A DNA stretch of 64,000 bases from Nocardia mexicana NBRC 108244 (GCF_001613165.1 NZ_BDBV01000053.1:34882-98881); one strand, 5' to 3'. Shown: positions 26,431 through 36,001, counted from the first letter of the stretch. Notes: generated by a model from the letters alone, not told the origin. A program made the numbers and translations.

Positions 26431-27051
26431 TCAGTGTTCGGCGACCAGTGCTCGCTGCTGGGCCCTCGCGCCGAAGTAGTCGCCACCCTTGGCGATCGGA
26501 TTGTCGGTGCCCCACTGCCGCTCCTCGCGGGCGGCGGGCACCAGGTGCGGAATGTGCTTGCGGCAGTGGATATAGGCCTCTTCGACATCGACCACGACCC
26601 AGCGCTCGGCGGTCCGGCCGCGCTCGGCGGCGGGCAGCCCGGGTACCCGGCGGCGCAGCGCCGGATCCTCGACGACGCGGGCGGATCCGTTGATGTGCAG
26701 GCCGATGAGGTCGTGCACGAAATCGATGAGCAGGATCCCGATGTGCGGGTTCTCCCACAGGTTGCCGAGGGCCGCCATGACCCCGTTGCCTCGATACTCT
26801 GGATACGCAAGAGTGCGTTCATCGATCACGTGCAGGAAGCCGGGTTTGCCCGCCCGGAGACTGGCATCGCACTCGCCGTGCCGGTCGGCGGTGGCGATGA
26901 AGGCCATGTCCATCCGCCGGACGAAGTCGATCATCCTGGTATTCAGCCTGTCCAGGACCTGTTCGCGGTAGAAGCGCTGGGCGCGGTCCCGGGTACCGCA
27001 CCGCTCCTGGAGTTCCTGCTCGCCGTCGCTTCCGCATCGCACATCGGGCAT
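26431..27051 (-). CDS. Pyridoxamine 5'-phosphate oxidase-like FMN-binding protein
   Basis: 206 residues from ATG 27051. The split-barrel fold is seen in FIATADRHGECDASLRAG, GNGVMAALGNLWENPHIGIL and LHINGSARVVED, with an added C-terminal part including AYIHCRKHIPHL. This is the pattern of FMN- or F420-binding pyridox-oxidase superfamily proteins (MSMEG_1061-type). Such proteins reduce or oxidise small molecules, but the substrate is not evident. The upstream region of about 380 bases is unusually AT-rich. Confidence 0.8.
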   Translation of the reverse strand: MPDVRCGSDGEQELQERCGTRDRAQRFYREQVLDRLNTRMIDFVRRMDMAFIATADRHGECDASLRAGKPGFLHVIDERTLAYPEYRGNGVMAALGNLWENPHIGILLIDFVHDLIGLHINGSARVVEDPALRRRVPGLPAAERGRTAERWVVVDVEEAYIHCRKHIPHLVPAAREERQWGTDNPIAKGGDYFGARAQQRALVAEH

Positions 27052-27431
27052 GTCACGCCGCCTCGGGTTGCTGGAGTCCGCACGAGCCAGGTTCGGCGCT
27101 GAACCGTGGCTATGTCGAAATCGTATAGACCTGAACAGCATTAGGTTCGGCAAATACGAAAACTGGCTGGTGAAGGGGGTTTACGTCCCATTCGGCCAGT
27201 CCTCGGCATCGTGTTCTCGACTGAGGATCCTCCCGGAATCCGGGTGTCGCAAGGAGATGTTCTCCGTTAGCTGCGTCGATGCTGACCTTCGGGGAGGGTC
27301 GTGGGGGCCGACTTCTCTTGTTGCCGAGCGTGATTCGCAATATTGCGTTGTCTTTTTTGCTCGATTTGCCCGATCTTGTCGGGCCGCCCACGATGTTATC
27401 CCCCTTGCACGGGACGGGTGGTTCGGTGGGC
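27052..27431. other. AT-richer gene-free stretch
   Basis: 380 bases between two leftward genes, clearly lower in GC than its neighbours. It holds the promoter region of the oxidase-like gene and a small hairpin GCCCGAtcttgTCGGGC (27368-27384) that may end transcription of the molybdopterin gene. No ORF here has a plausible start site or composition. Confidence 0.5.
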
Positions 27432-29648
27432 TCAGGCGGGGGTCAGTGTCACCGGTACGCCGTTGAATACCGCATTCCCCGACGGGGCGTCCACCAGCGA
27501 ATCATCGGTCAGGGTATTGGCGTTCACGCCCGCGTGCTCTCGTGCGACCGACTGGGCGCTGTCGGTATGTCCCCAGCCGTGCGGCAGGCTCACCACGCCC
27601 GGCATGATCTCGTCGGTCGGCTCCACCGGCACCGTGAGCATGCCCGCGGCGGACTTCACCACGGCCCGGCCGTCGATCCCCAGGCGGGCGACATCGTCCG
27701 GGTGGATGTGCAGCGTGCAGGTGTTGGACCCGCCGACCAGCGTCGCCACGTTGTGCATCCAGCTGTTGTTGGAGCGCAGCTGCCGCCGCCCGATCAGCAC
27801 CATGCCCGGCGCCGGATCGGCGAGCCGGTCGCGCAGCCGGGCGACATCGGCGAGCAGCTCCGGCGGTGCCAGCTCGACCTGCTTGGATGCCGTGCGGAGC
27901 ACGCCGGGCAGCCGGGGCCGCAGTGGTCCCAGGTCGATGCCGTGCGGATTGTCCAGCAGCACTTGCAGATTCAACCCACCGGGGGCGATGTCATCGGGAA
28001 TCTCCGCCGCGGCCGGATTCCATTCGCCGTAGGGCCCGAGCCGCAGCATCATATCGATGCGCTGCTCGGTGCTGTCGGCGCCGCGCAGATCATCGCGGCG
28101 ATCCAGCAGGCCCGCGCGATGCAGGGTGCCCGCGATGATCAACTCGTCGACCGACTCCAGCGGGTCGCGCCCGGGCTCGAGCTGCTGCCCGGCCGCCGCG
28201 AGGGCCAGACGCGCCACGATCTCCGCCTCGGAGGGCCGGTCGCCCATCGGCTGTAGCGGCCGCGAGTAGCGCGCGTAGTTGTGGACCGCGAAGTTCAGCA
28301 GGGCGAAATCGTAATGCGGCGACTGCAGCGTGCGCGGCGGCGGCAGGATGACATCGGCATGGCGCGTGGTCTCGTTGAGGTAGCGGTCCACGCTCACCAT
28401 GAACTCCAGCTCGGCCAGGGCCGCGCCGAGGCGGGCGCCGCTCGGCGCCGACAGGACCGGGTTACCGGCCACCGTCACCAGCGCCCGGACCTGCCCCTCA
28501 CCGGGGGTGCGGATCTCGTCGGCGAGCGTCGCGATCGGGAATTCGCCCATGGCCTCGGGCAATTCGCGCACCCGGCTGGTCCAGCGGCCGAGGCGGAACG
28601 GGCGGGTGCGGACGATGCCGAGCGCGGCGGCGGTGGCGAACATGGCGCCGCCGGGACGATCCAGATTGCCGGTGAGCACGTTGATCACGTCCACCAGCCA
28701 CTGCGTCAGCGTGCCGAACTCCGCCGTGCAGGTGCCGATGCGGGCGTACACCGCGGCCGTCGGCGCGGCCGCCAGCTCCCGCGCGATCCGCGCGATGGTC
28801 TCGGCGGGGACCCCGGTGCGCTCGGCGACCACCTCGGGCGGGAACGCCGTTGCGGCCGTGCGTACCTCGTCGAACCCGTTCGCCTCGACCCCGGGTGCGG
28901 TCAGGCCCTCGGCGAACAGCGTGTGCACGATGCCGAACAACAGGTAGGCATCGCTGCCGGGGCGGACGAACAGGTGCTCGTCGGCGAGTTTCGCGGTGCG
29001 GGTGCGCCGGGGATCGACCACCACGAACCGGCCGCCGCGCTTGCGCAGCGCCTTCAGCCGTCCCGGGTAATCCGGTGCGGTGCACAGCGATCCGTTCGAT
29101 TCCAGCGGGTTGGCGCCCAGCATCAGCAGATAGTCGGTGCGGTCGAGATCCGGCACCGGGACCGTCAGCGGATCACCGAACATCAGGCCGCTGGCCACCT
29201 GCTTGGGCATCTGGTCCGCCGTGCTGGCGGAGTAGAGGTTGCGGGTGCTCAGCGCGCGGATCAGCGGCGGCAGGTACAGGGCGCCGGCGATGGTGTGCGC
29301 GTTGGGGTTTCCCAGATACAGCGCCGTGGCCTGGCGGCCGTGCGCGCCGACCAGCGCGGGCAGCCGCTCGGCGATCAGGTCGAACGCCTCCTCCCAGGAG
29401 GCCGTGCGCCAGGTGTCGGTGGCGCGGTCGCGGATCATCGGCTCTGTCAACAGATCCGGGTCCTCGTCGAGATGGCCGAGGCTCGCCCCCTTCGGGCAGA
29501 TGAACCCGCGGCTGAACGGATCCTCGCGGTCGCCGCGGACCCCGATCACGTGATCGTCGGCATCGAGGGTGATCTCGAGTCCGCACACCGCCTCGCACAG
29601 CGGGCAGGTGCGGAGCAGGGTCCGGGTGTCGTCCGTGACGCGCGTCAT
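27432..29648 (-). CDS. Molybdopterin-dependent oxidoreductase
   Basis: 738 residues. The N-terminal cluster motif CPLCEAVCGLEI with a fourth Cys in GFICPKG binds a 4Fe-4S cluster. It is followed by the molybdopterin-binding domains (LMLGANPLESNGS, FVVVDPRRTRTAKLAD) and a C-terminal molybdopterin dinucleotide-binding domain (NVATLVGGSNTCTLHIHPDD). This is the DMSO reductase superfamily, formate dehydrogenase or nitrate reductase-like branch. No redox partner gene is adjacent, so the physiological substrate is open. It ends after a 60-base gap from a strong terminator of the upstream gene. Confidence 0.9.
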   Translation of the reverse strand: MTRVTDDTRTLLRTCPLCEAVCGLEITLDADDHVIGVRGDREDPFSRGFICPKGASLGHLDEDPDLLTEPMIRDRATDTWRTASWEEAFDLIAERLPALVGAHGRQATALYLGNPNAHTIAGALYLPPLIRALSTRNLYSASTADQMPKQVASGLMFGDPLTVPVPDLDRTDYLLMLGANPLESNGSLCTAPDYPGRLKALRKRGGRFVVVDPRRTRTAKLADEHLFVRPGSDAYLLFGIVHTLFAEGLTAPGVEANGFDEVRTAATAFPPEVVAERTGVPAETIARIARELAAAPTAAVYARIGTCTAEFGTLTQWLVDVINVLTGNLDRPGGAMFATAAALGIVRTRPFRLGRWTSRVRELPEAMGEFPIATLADEIRTPGEGQVRALVTVAGNPVLSAPSGARLGAALAELEFMVSVDRYLNETTRHADVILPPPRTLQSPHYDFALLNFAVHNYARYSRPLQPMGDRPSEAEIVARLALAAAGQQLEPGRDPLESVDELIIAGTLHRAGLLDRRDDLRGADSTEQRIDMMLRLGPYGEWNPAAAEIPDDIAPGGLNLQVLLDNPHGIDLGPLRPRLPGVLRTASKQVELAPPELLADVARLRDRLADPAPGMVLIGRRQLRSNNSWMHNVATLVGGSNTCTLHIHPDDVARLGIDGRAVVKSAAGMLTVPVEPTDEIMPGVVSLPHGWGHTDSAQSVAREHAGVNANTLTDDSLVDAPSGNAVFNGVPVTLTPA

Positions 29649-29698
29649 AGCACCATCATCACCCGTAGCACCGACATGCGCGATTACTCACGACATAA

Positions 29699-29737
29699 AA
29701 CCGCGCCCCGGTGGTGTCGGTTCACCGGGACGCGGTT
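29699..29737. terminator. Terminator hairpin
   Basis: Arms AACCGCGCCCCGGTG and CACCGGGACGCGGTT pair with one mismatch around a 9-base loop, followed on the minus strand by a T-rich run (TTTTATG). It ends the leftward gene at 29799-30329. Confidence 0.85.
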
Positions 29738-29798
29738 CGTAGTCACTGTGCTGTTGTACCGGCCGCCGGGCTCGCAGGTATCCGGCAGGCGGTCTGCC

Positions 29799-30329
29799 TC
29801 AGCTGGCGAGGCGGGCGAGCTGCGCCTTGCGGCCCGATCGGGCCGAGCGCACCGCGGCCGCGATCGCGACCACCGGCGGGATCCAGCGGGCCTCGCCGGG
29901 TGCCACGCCCCAGCAGGCCGATCCGGTCGAGAGCTGGGTCGGCGGCAGCGGGATACCGGCGCCGTCGGTGTACACGGTGGCACCGGCCGCGCGCAGCGCC
30001 TCCAGCGCCATGGCGGCCTTGCGGACGCCGGTGACCAGATGGATCTCGCGACGCTCGGCGCCCGGGATCTCGATCACCGGACCGGACAGGTTGTTCGCCC
30101 GGAGGAACCGGCGCACCTTGCCGGCGAGCTCGCCGGTGACCTCGATGCCCGAAACTTCCTCGTCGGTGATGAGGCAGATGCCGTTGGCCGTTTCGGCGAC
30201 CGTCCAGCCGCGCTGGATGTAGTCCTGCGCGGTAGCGGCCAGTGCTGCCGCCGAGACGGAAGTCGGAAACGTCGTGCGCACTGTCTTCTCCATTCCCCGG
30301 GTAGATCTAGGTCCTGCGTTGGTGTTCAT
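29799..30329 (-). CDS. Hypothetical protein, weak primase/polymerase N-terminal resemblance
   Basis: 176 residues from ATG 30329; ATG 30293 (MEKTVRTTFP) is an alternative and neither has a good ribosome site. I do not recognise it with confidence. The segment GATVYTDGAGIPLPPTQLS followed by W.VAPGEARW is reminiscent of short actinobacterial proteins annotated as bifunctional primase/polymerase N-terminal, but the catalytic acidic residues of that domain are not apparent. It is soluble, with a basic C-terminus. It is a single gene with its own terminator. Confidence 0.5.
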   Translation of the reverse strand: MNTNAGPRSTRGMEKTVRTTFPTSVSAAALAATAQDYIQRGWTVAETANGICLITDEEVSGIEVTGELAGKVRRFLRANNLSGPVIEIPGAERREIHLVTGVRKAAMALEALRAAGATVYTDGAGIPLPPTQLSTGSACWGVAPGEARWIPPVVAIAAAVRSARSGRKAQLARLAS

Positions 30330-30580
30330 GGGACGTATCGGGCCACGTGGGACAGCTCGTTACACGTTTGCGAAACTTTCTTGCCCGCCGTCGAATTCAT
30401 CACAAGATCACCTTTTGATTCCGTGTTGCTATGACTTTCGCCGAACCGGACGTGACATCCGTTCGAGCTCGAGCGTCGTATCGCCACCTGTGTATCGAAT
30501 ACGTTGGGGCTGAAAATTTCCCAACAGAACTCTTGTGATCCACCGTTGCCCGCGGCCGCCCCGCGGGAGAGGATCGGCCC

Positions 30581-31153
30581 ATGACTGACGAGCCGGTCGG
30601 GCCGGTGGGTCCCGGGGCGGACGATTACGAGGCCGAACCTCGCTTCATCGCCTGGAAGGAGTCCACGAGCAGGCGATTGTCGCGACACGTCGGCGAGACG
30701 CCGGACGAAGAGGAGCGCGCCGAGCCGTTCCGCAGCCCCGGCGCCTTCGGCGCGTGGAGCCTGGCCGCGCTGCGCGGACTGGCCGACGTGCAGTTCCGAC
30801 GCCCCGCGACGCGCACCCTGCTCCCGCTCGCGTACATGCTCGGCCTGGTCTTCGCCGCACTGGTCCCGATCGTGCTGACCGTTGCGGTGTGGCACATTTC
30901 GATGCTGCTGGGGCTGGTGTTCGCAGTGGTGCTGGCGGTGCCGCTGGGACTGACGATCGCGGCATCGGTGCGGTTGGCGCTGGAGTTCCTGGTGAACGCA
31001 TCGCGGCTGGCCAACCGGGTCGAGCACATCAACGATCTGGCCGACGACCTGTTCCGGGCGCTGTCGGATGTGGCCGAACCGGTCAACCAACTCTCCGAAG
31101 ACGTTCGGGCCGTGCAGTTCTGGCGGTTTCGCAAGCGCGCGTCACGCCGGTAG
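30581..31153 (+). CDS. DUF4282 membrane protein
   Basis: 190 residues from ATG 30581 with GGGAGAGGA upstream. After a charged N-terminus of about 60 residues come two hydrophobic helices (around LLPLAYMLGLVFAALVPIVL and MLLGLVFAVVLAVPLGL), then RLALEFLVNASRLANRVEHI, the layout of DUF4282 proteins, whose role is unknown. It is a single gene. Confidence 0.75.
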   Translation: MTDEPVGPVGPGADDYEAEPRFIAWKESTSRRLSRHVGETPDEEERAEPFRSPGAFGAWSLAALRGLADVQFRRPATRTLLPLAYMLGLVFAALVPIVLTVAVWHISMLLGLVFAVVLAVPLGLTIAASVRLALEFLVNASRLANRVEHINDLADDLFRALSDVAEPVNQLSEDVRAVQFWRFRKRASRR

Positions 31154-31342
31154 CACCGCGGACAACCCCTGAGGGCGTTGGCCGGTACCCCGTTGTGAGT
31201 TTGTCGGTATCCGGGGATCGTTCGGTTGTGGAACAATCCGATTCCGTGTCCGATTTCGATCCGGGCACGGCGTGAGGTTTATGCCGTTCGGTGGGCTGTG
31301 ATGAGCGAGTACGATCGGCGCACGGGACGGAGGGGGAGCAGT

Positions 31343-32218
31343 ATGGCTTTACCGCACGGGATCACCGGTTCGACGATGCCGCGGCGGCAGTTGGGGCGGC
31401 AGCTTCGCGATCTGCGCAATCGCGCCCGCATGACCACGCGGGTGGCGGCGCAGCGGCTGGAGTGGTCGGAGGCCAAGATCTGGCGCATCGAGACGGGGCA
31501 GACCTCGCTGCGCAGCCTCGATGTCGAGGCGATGTGCAAGATCTACGGCGCGCCGACCGAGGTCGTCGAGCCGCTGACGGCCCTGGCGCGCGAGACCAAG
31601 GCGCGCGGCTGGTGGGCCGAATACAGTGACGTGATCGCCGAGGGGTTCGACGTGTACATCGGTCTCGAGGAGGCCGCCGACCGGCTGTCGACCTATGAGA
31701 ACGAGCTGGTCCCCGGCCTACTGCAGACCGAGGACTACACCCGCGCGGTACTGGCCGCGTCGCGGCCCGGCATGGCCGCGGCGGAGCTGGATCGGCGGGT
31801 GGCGCTGCGGGCGGCCCGGCAGAGCGTGCTCACCCGCACCGATTCGCCGGTGCGACTGGAGGCCGTGGTGACCGAAACGCTGCTGCGACACCGGATCGGC
31901 GGGCCCGAGGTGCACGCCGCGCAGCTCGACCACCTGCGCCGCGCGAGCGAGCTGCCCAATGTCGAAATCCGCGTGGTTCCCACCGAATGCGGTTACCACG
32001 ACGGCATGGAATCCGGCCGGTTCGTACTACTCGAATTCCGCAATGCCACAGACGGACTCACCGAGCCGCCGGTGGCATATGTCGAAACCTTCACCGGCTC
32101 GGCCTATTTCGACAAGAAGCACGAAATCGACCGCTACCGATCGGCTTTCGCGAGCGTCAAGGCGGTATCGGTGGAGGCCCGGGGCGCGATAGACGAGGCT
32201 CTGGCCGCGCTGCAGTAG
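31343..32218 (+). CDS. Helix-turn-helix regulator with DUF5753 domain
   Basis: 291 residues from ATG 31343, chosen for the GGAGGGGGAG site just upstream. HTH in LGRQLRDLRNRARMTTRVAAQ with WSEAKIWRIE, then a DUF5753 domain with YENELVPGLLQTEDYTRAVL, RQSVLTR and late YVETFTGSAYFDKK. It is related in architecture to the regulator at 9177-10016, but has no DUF397 or DUF6879 partner next to it. Its targets are unknown. Confidence 0.88.
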   Translation: MALPHGITGSTMPRRQLGRQLRDLRNRARMTTRVAAQRLEWSEAKIWRIETGQTSLRSLDVEAMCKIYGAPTEVVEPLTALARETKARGWWAEYSDVIAEGFDVYIGLEEAADRLSTYENELVPGLLQTEDYTRAVLAASRPGMAAAELDRRVALRAARQSVLTRTDSPVRLEAVVTETLLRHRIGGPEVHAAQLDHLRRASELPNVEIRVVPTECGYHDGMESGRFVLLEFRNATDGLTEPPVAYVETFTGSAYFDKKHEIDRYRSAFASVKAVSVEARGAIDEALAALQ

Positions 32219-32227
32219 CCATCCTCA

Positions 32228-32278
32228 TTTCCCGGCATGCCGAACGCCTCTTATTTCCGGCGTGCTTTCGGCCGGGAT
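32228..32278. repeat. Dispersed palindromic repeat, copy in the regulator/MarR gap
   Basis: ATTTCCGGCGTGCTTTCGGCCGGGAT (32253-32278) is a full copy of the palindrome also found at 2265 and 17626; a half copy TTTCCCGGCATG precedes it at 32228. It sits between two convergent genes and may work as their terminator. Confidence 0.6.
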
Positions 32279-32694
32279 CAGTGCAGCGTGCGGGAGAGTA
32301 CGTCGCGGTGGGTGGGTGCCGCGTCGGCGTGCACGGCACGGCCCTTGTCGGTGAGGCAGACGAAGATCGCGCGGCGGTCGTCGGTGCACATGCTGCGGCT
32401 CACCAGGCCGTCGCGCTCGAGCCGGGCCACGGCCCGCGACAGCGCGCTCTGGCTCAGGTAGATATCGCCCGCGAGATCGCTCATGCGGTAGGTCTCGCAC
32501 TTGGCGTCGACGAGCCGGTCCAGGGTTTCGAACTCGCTCAGCCCGATCTGATGCTGGGCCTGTAGCTCCTTCTCCAGCGCACAGGACACGTTGGCGTGCT
32601 GATTCAGCAGATCGCGCCACTGGCTCACCAGTCCGGCCGGGGCCACCTGATCGAGGACGGCGGGCCGGTCGACGGACGCTGTCGACTTGGACAT
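32278..32694 (-). CDS. MarR family transcriptional regulator
   Basis: 138 residues from ATG 32694 (ATG 32700 also possible). Winged helix: LSEFETLDRLV, then YRMSDLAGDIYLSQSALSRAVARLERDGLV as recognition helix region, and DDRRAIFVCLTDKG for the wing. It is divergent from an MFS exporter gene across 86 bases that carry an inverted repeat, so it most likely represses that exporter and itself and is released by an efflux substrate. Confidence 0.9.
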   Translation of the reverse strand: MSKSTASVDRPAVLDQVAPAGLVSQWRDLLNQHANVSCALEKELQAQHQIGLSEFETLDRLVDAKCETYRMSDLAGDIYLSQSALSRAVARLERDGLVSRSMCTDDRRAIFVCLTDKGRAVHADAAPTHRDVLSRTLH

Positions 32695-32724
32695 GAGCAC
32701 ATCCTAGTGCCCGGAGCCCGACCA

Positions 32725-32764
32725 TGCAAGCGCATCTAATGTTTGGACAACTAATGCGTGTGCA
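32725..32764. promoter_or_regulatory. Probable MarR operator and promoter of the exporter
   Basis: TGCAAGCGCAT (32725-32735) and ATGCGTGTGCA (32754-32764) form an inverted repeat with 9 of 11 positions matching. They flank a TTGGAC (32743-32748), and a TGTACT (32765-32770) follows at a 16-base spacing, a plausible -35/-10 pair for the rightward gene. Confidence 0.5.
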
Positions 32765-32780
32765 TGTACTGTCTCGTTCC

Positions 32781-34247
32781 ATGACTTCCACGGCAACACT
32801 CTCGGCCGCCCCCGCGGCCGCTACCACCACCCGGTGGACCCCACGGATGTGGGGCATGTTGATCACGCTGTGCATCGTGCTCTTCCTCGACGGCCTCGAC
32901 GTTTCGATGATCGGCGTCGCGCTGCCGTCCATCGGCACCGAACTGGGCCTCGACACCTCGACCCTGCAGTGGCTGGTCAGCGGTTACGTGCTCGGCTACG
33001 GCGGTCTGCTGCTGCTGGGCGGGCGCACCGCCGATCTGCTCGGGCGGCGCAAGGTCTTCCTGATCGCGCTGGCCGTCTTCGCGCTGGCCTCGCTGGCCGG
33101 CGGTCTGGCCAGCACCGCCGCCGTGCTGATCCTGACCCGTTTCATCAAGGGCCTGGCCGCGGCGTTCACCGCGCCCACCGGCCTGTCGATCATCACCACC
33201 AACTTCGCCGAGGGCCCGGCCCGCAACAAGGCGCTGTCCATCTACACCGTGTTCGGCGCGGGCGGCTATTCGATGGGCCTGCTGTTCGGCGGCCTGATGA
33301 CCGGACTCGGCTGGCGCTGGACGTTCTTCCTGCCCGTGCCGATCGCCGTGGCCGCGCTGATCGCCGCCATCGTGCTGCTGCCGCGCGACAAGCCGGCACA
33401 GGAGGGCGGGCACGACCTGCTGGGCGCGCTGTTCTCGACCGCCGCCATGCTGCTGCTGGTCTACACCGTCGTCACCGCGCCCGAGGTGGGCTGGGCGTCG
33501 GCCCGCACGCTGGGCTCGTTCGCCGCCGTCGCGGCGCTGTTCGCGGCCTTCGTCGCGGTCGAGAAGCGGGTCGCGCACCCGCTGATCCGGCTCGGCATCC
33601 TGCGCAAGGTGACGCTGGTGCGGGCCAGCCTGGTCATCGTCGCCCTGGCCGGCTCCTACTTCAGCTGGCAGTTCATCGTGACCCTGTTCCTGCAGGACAC
33701 CCTGGGCTGGTCGCCGCTGAAGCTGGCGATGGCGCTGCTGCCGGTGGGTCTGCTGGTCGCGCTGTCGTCGGTGTTCTCGGACAAGATCGTCGACCGGTTC
33801 GGCACCGGCCCGATCATCGCGTTCACCATGATCGTGATGAGCATCGGCTACCTGCTGTTCCTGCGGGTGGACACCTCGCCGTCCTACGTCGCGGTGATCC
33901 TGCCGGCGGTGCTGCTGATCGGCATCGGCTGGATCGGCTTCCCGGCCATCAACATCCAGGCCACCAACGGCATCCACGACGACGAGCAGGGCCTGGCGGC
34001 CGGTGTGCTGCAGACCTCGATGCAGGTCGGCGCGGCCATCGTGCTGGCGATCAACACCGCGATCATCTCCTCGCACGCCCCCGCGAACACCTCACCGGGC
34101 GCGATGCTCGACCTCTACCGGCCCGGCCTGATCTTCGCCGGCGTGGTCTGCATCGTCGGTGCGCTGGTGGCGCTGACCCACTTCCTGCCCAAGCGGTCGG
34201 CCGCACCGGTCACCGACGACGAGCGGGAACTGGAACTGGCCGCCTGA
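32781..34247 (+). CDS. MFS drug exporter, DHA2 (14-helix) type
   Basis: 488 residues from ATG 32781. Motif C-like LFLDGLDVSMIGVALPSI at the first helix, motif A in GGRTADLLGRRKVFL, and about 14 membrane helices, the form of EmrB/QacA proton-driven multidrug exporters. The divergent MarR gene suggests induction by an exported compound. The last 20 residues are acidic and cytoplasmic. It ends before a perfect terminator. Confidence 0.92.
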   Translation: MTSTATLSAAPAAATTTRWTPRMWGMLITLCIVLFLDGLDVSMIGVALPSIGTELGLDTSTLQWLVSGYVLGYGGLLLLGGRTADLLGRRKVFLIALAVFALASLAGGLASTAAVLILTRFIKGLAAAFTAPTGLSIITTNFAEGPARNKALSIYTVFGAGGYSMGLLFGGLMTGLGWRWTFFLPVPIAVAALIAAIVLLPRDKPAQEGGHDLLGALFSTAAMLLLVYTVVTAPEVGWASARTLGSFAAVAALFAAFVAVEKRVAHPLIRLGILRKVTLVRASLVIVALAGSYFSWQFIVTLFLQDTLGWSPLKLAMALLPVGLLVALSSVFSDKIVDRFGTGPIIAFTMIVMSIGYLLFLRVDTSPSYVAVILPAVLLIGIGWIGFPAINIQATNGIHDDEQGLAAGVLQTSMQVGAAIVLAINTAIISSHAPANTSPGAMLDLYRPGLIFAGVVCIVGALVALTHFLPKRSAAPVTDDERELELAA

Positions 34248-34268
34248 TCACACCCGGCGGGGAGTCTG

Positions 34269-34307
34269 AAACCGCGGTGGGCGAACACGATTCGCCCACC
34301 GCGGTTT
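34269..34307. terminator. Bidirectional terminator
   Basis: Perfect 17-base arms AAACCGCGGTGGGCGAA / TTCGCCCACCGCGGTTT with a 5-base loop, between the exporter and the convergent rmlC. Confidence 0.95.
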
Positions 34308-34313
34308 GACGTT

Positions 34314-34883
34314 TCAGATGGTGAGGTCTCGTAGTTTCGGTGCGGCAGCGTCTTTCGCGGAGCGGATGAAGGTCAGCGGCTGGCCGTCGCGTCCCTCCGT
34401 GGGCCATTCGATTCCCAGGTCCGGGTCGAAAGCGTCCAGGTCCCGGTCGAATTCGGGCGCGTACTCGAGCGAGCAGAGGTACGTCACCGTGGATTCGTCC
34501 TCCAGGGACAGCAGTGCGTGCCCGAGGCCCTCGGCCAGGAACACCGAGCGCCGGTGTACGTCGTCGATCACCACGGCGTCCCAGCTGCCGAATGTCGGTG
34601 AGCCCCGGCGCAAGTCCACCACGACATCCAGAAACGCGCCGCGCACACAGGTCACGTACTTGGCCTGCCCGGGCGGGTCCTCGGTGTAGTGGATGCCGCG
34701 CAGCACCCCCGCCGCCGAGGTGGAGGTGTTGACCTGCAGCAGATCGAACGGCCGGCCTACCGCCTTCTCGAATTCCGATGCCTTGAACGACTCGACGAAC
34801 ACGCCGCGCTCGTCGCCGCGCAGCGTGGGCGTGAACTCCCACGCACCCGGAACGGCAAGTTCCCGGATCTGCATGCCCGTCAT
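34314..34883 (-). CDS. rmlC: dTDP-4-dehydrorhamnose 3,5-epimerase RmlC
   Basis: 189 residues from ATG 34883, which overlaps the rmlA stop (ATGA). Cupin fold with FVESFKASEF, the substrate loop VLRGIHY with catalytic His, KYVTCVRGAFLDVVVDLR, and GLGHALLSLEDES. It makes dTDP-4-keto-rhamnose on the way to the rhamnose of the arabinogalactan linker. It forms an operon with rmlA; rmlB lies separately to the right and rmlD is not in the window. Confidence 0.95.
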   Translation of the reverse strand: MTGMQIRELAVPGAWEFTPTLRGDERGVFVESFKASEFEKAVGRPFDLLQVNTSTSAAGVLRGIHYTEDPPGQAKYVTCVRGAFLDVVVDLRRGSPTFGSWDAVVIDDVHRRSVFLAEGLGHALLSLEDESTVTYLCSLEYAPEFDRDLDAFDPDLGIEWPTEGRDGQPLTFIRSAKDAAAPKLRDLTI

Positions 34884-35773
34884 TGCGGCAGCTCCGTCCC
34901 GTCGTAATCGCGCCCGTGCTGGAGCAGGTCGAGCAGGTATTTTCCGTATCCGGAGCGCACCAGCGGTTCGGCCAACCGGCACAGCTGCTCGTCGTCGATG
35001 AACCCCATCCGCCAGGCCACCTCCTCGGGCACCCCGATCTTCAGCCCCTGCCGCTCCTCGATGGTCCGCACGTAATTGGCGGCGTCGAGCAGCGAATCGA
35101 AGGTGCCGGTGTCCAGCCAGGCGGTGCCGCGCGCCAGCACGTCCACCGACAGCCGCCCCTGTTCCAGATAGGTGCGGTTGATATCGGTGATCTCGTATTC
35201 GCCGCGCGCCGAGGGCCGTAGCCCGCGGGCGATCTCGACCACGTCGTTGTCGTAGAAGTACAGCCCCGGAATCGCGTAGTTGGAGCGCGGCAGCTTCGGC
35301 TTCTCCTCGATGGAAACGGCCTTGCCGTCGACGAATTCGACGACGCCGTACGCGCTCGGATCCGACACCCGGTAGGCGAATACCGCGCCGCCGTCGAGGC
35401 CCTCGAAGCGCCGCAGCCGGGTGCCCAGCCCGGGACCGTGAAAGATGTTGTCGCCCAGCACCAGTGCCGCCGACTCGCCGCCGATGTGGTCGGCGCCCAG
35501 CACGAACGCGCGCGCCAGCCCGTCCGGCTCCGGTTGCACCACATAGTCGATCGACAACCCGAACCGGGAGCCGTCGCCCAGCAGCCGGGTGAACGCGTCC
35601 GCATCCTCCGGCGTGGTGATGACGAGGATGTCCCGTATGCCGGCGAGCATGAGCGTCGACAGCGGGTAGTACACCATCGGCTTGTCGTACACCGGAACCA
35701 ACTGTTTGCTCACACCGCGCGTGATCGGGTGCAGCCGTGACCCGGTGCCACCGGCCAGGATGATTCCGCGCAT
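34880..35773 (-). CDS. rmlA: Glucose-1-phosphate thymidylyltransferase RmlA
   Basis: 297 residues from ATG 35773. Nucleotidyltransferase signature GIILAGGTGSRLHPITRGVS at the N-terminus, KQLVPVYDKPMVYYPLS, and LVLGDNIFHG for the metal and sugar site. It activates glucose-1-phosphate with dTTP, the first step to dTDP-rhamnose. It is the first gene of the rmlA-rmlC operon, coupled by a 4-base overlap. The length is normal for the short RmlA form. Confidence 0.96.
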   Translation of the reverse strand: MRGIILAGGTGSRLHPITRGVSKQLVPVYDKPMVYYPLSTLMLAGIRDILVITTPEDADAFTRLLGDGSRFGLSIDYVVQPEPDGLARAFVLGADHIGGESAALVLGDNIFHGPGLGTRLRRFEGLDGGAVFAYRVSDPSAYGVVEFVDGKAVSIEEKPKLPRSNYAIPGLYFYDNDVVEIARGLRPSARGEYEITDINRTYLEQGRLSVDVLARGTAWLDTGTFDSLLDAANYVRTIEERQGLKIGVPEEVAWRMGFIDDEQLCRLAEPLVRSGYGKYLLDLLQHGRDYDGTELPQ

Positions 35774-36001
35774 GTCACAGCAGTCTGCCATTGCCGCCGG
35801 ATCCGGGCTCGGCGAGGTTCCGAGTAGAGCGCGAAACGATCACGCCGGTTTACATGGACCACGGAACGGAGACAAATTGTTGCGTAGGTCACGTTCGCGT
35901 GGTGTTCTGAAATGACACCGTGTGAGATGTCAGCGCCGACAGCTCGCCGCCGGACTCCGGTCGTCGACGGCTCGGCGCGCCCGGAGCGAGGTAGGTGCGC
36001 C

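Noticed and set aside
27110..27391. 93-codon minus-strand ORF in the AT-rich gap
   Set aside because: No ribosome site and no plausible domain; the region looks like promoter DNA.
28281..30434. 717-codon ORF antisense to the molybdopterin gene and beyond
   Set aside because: Covers two minus-strand genes and a terminator; low-information composition.
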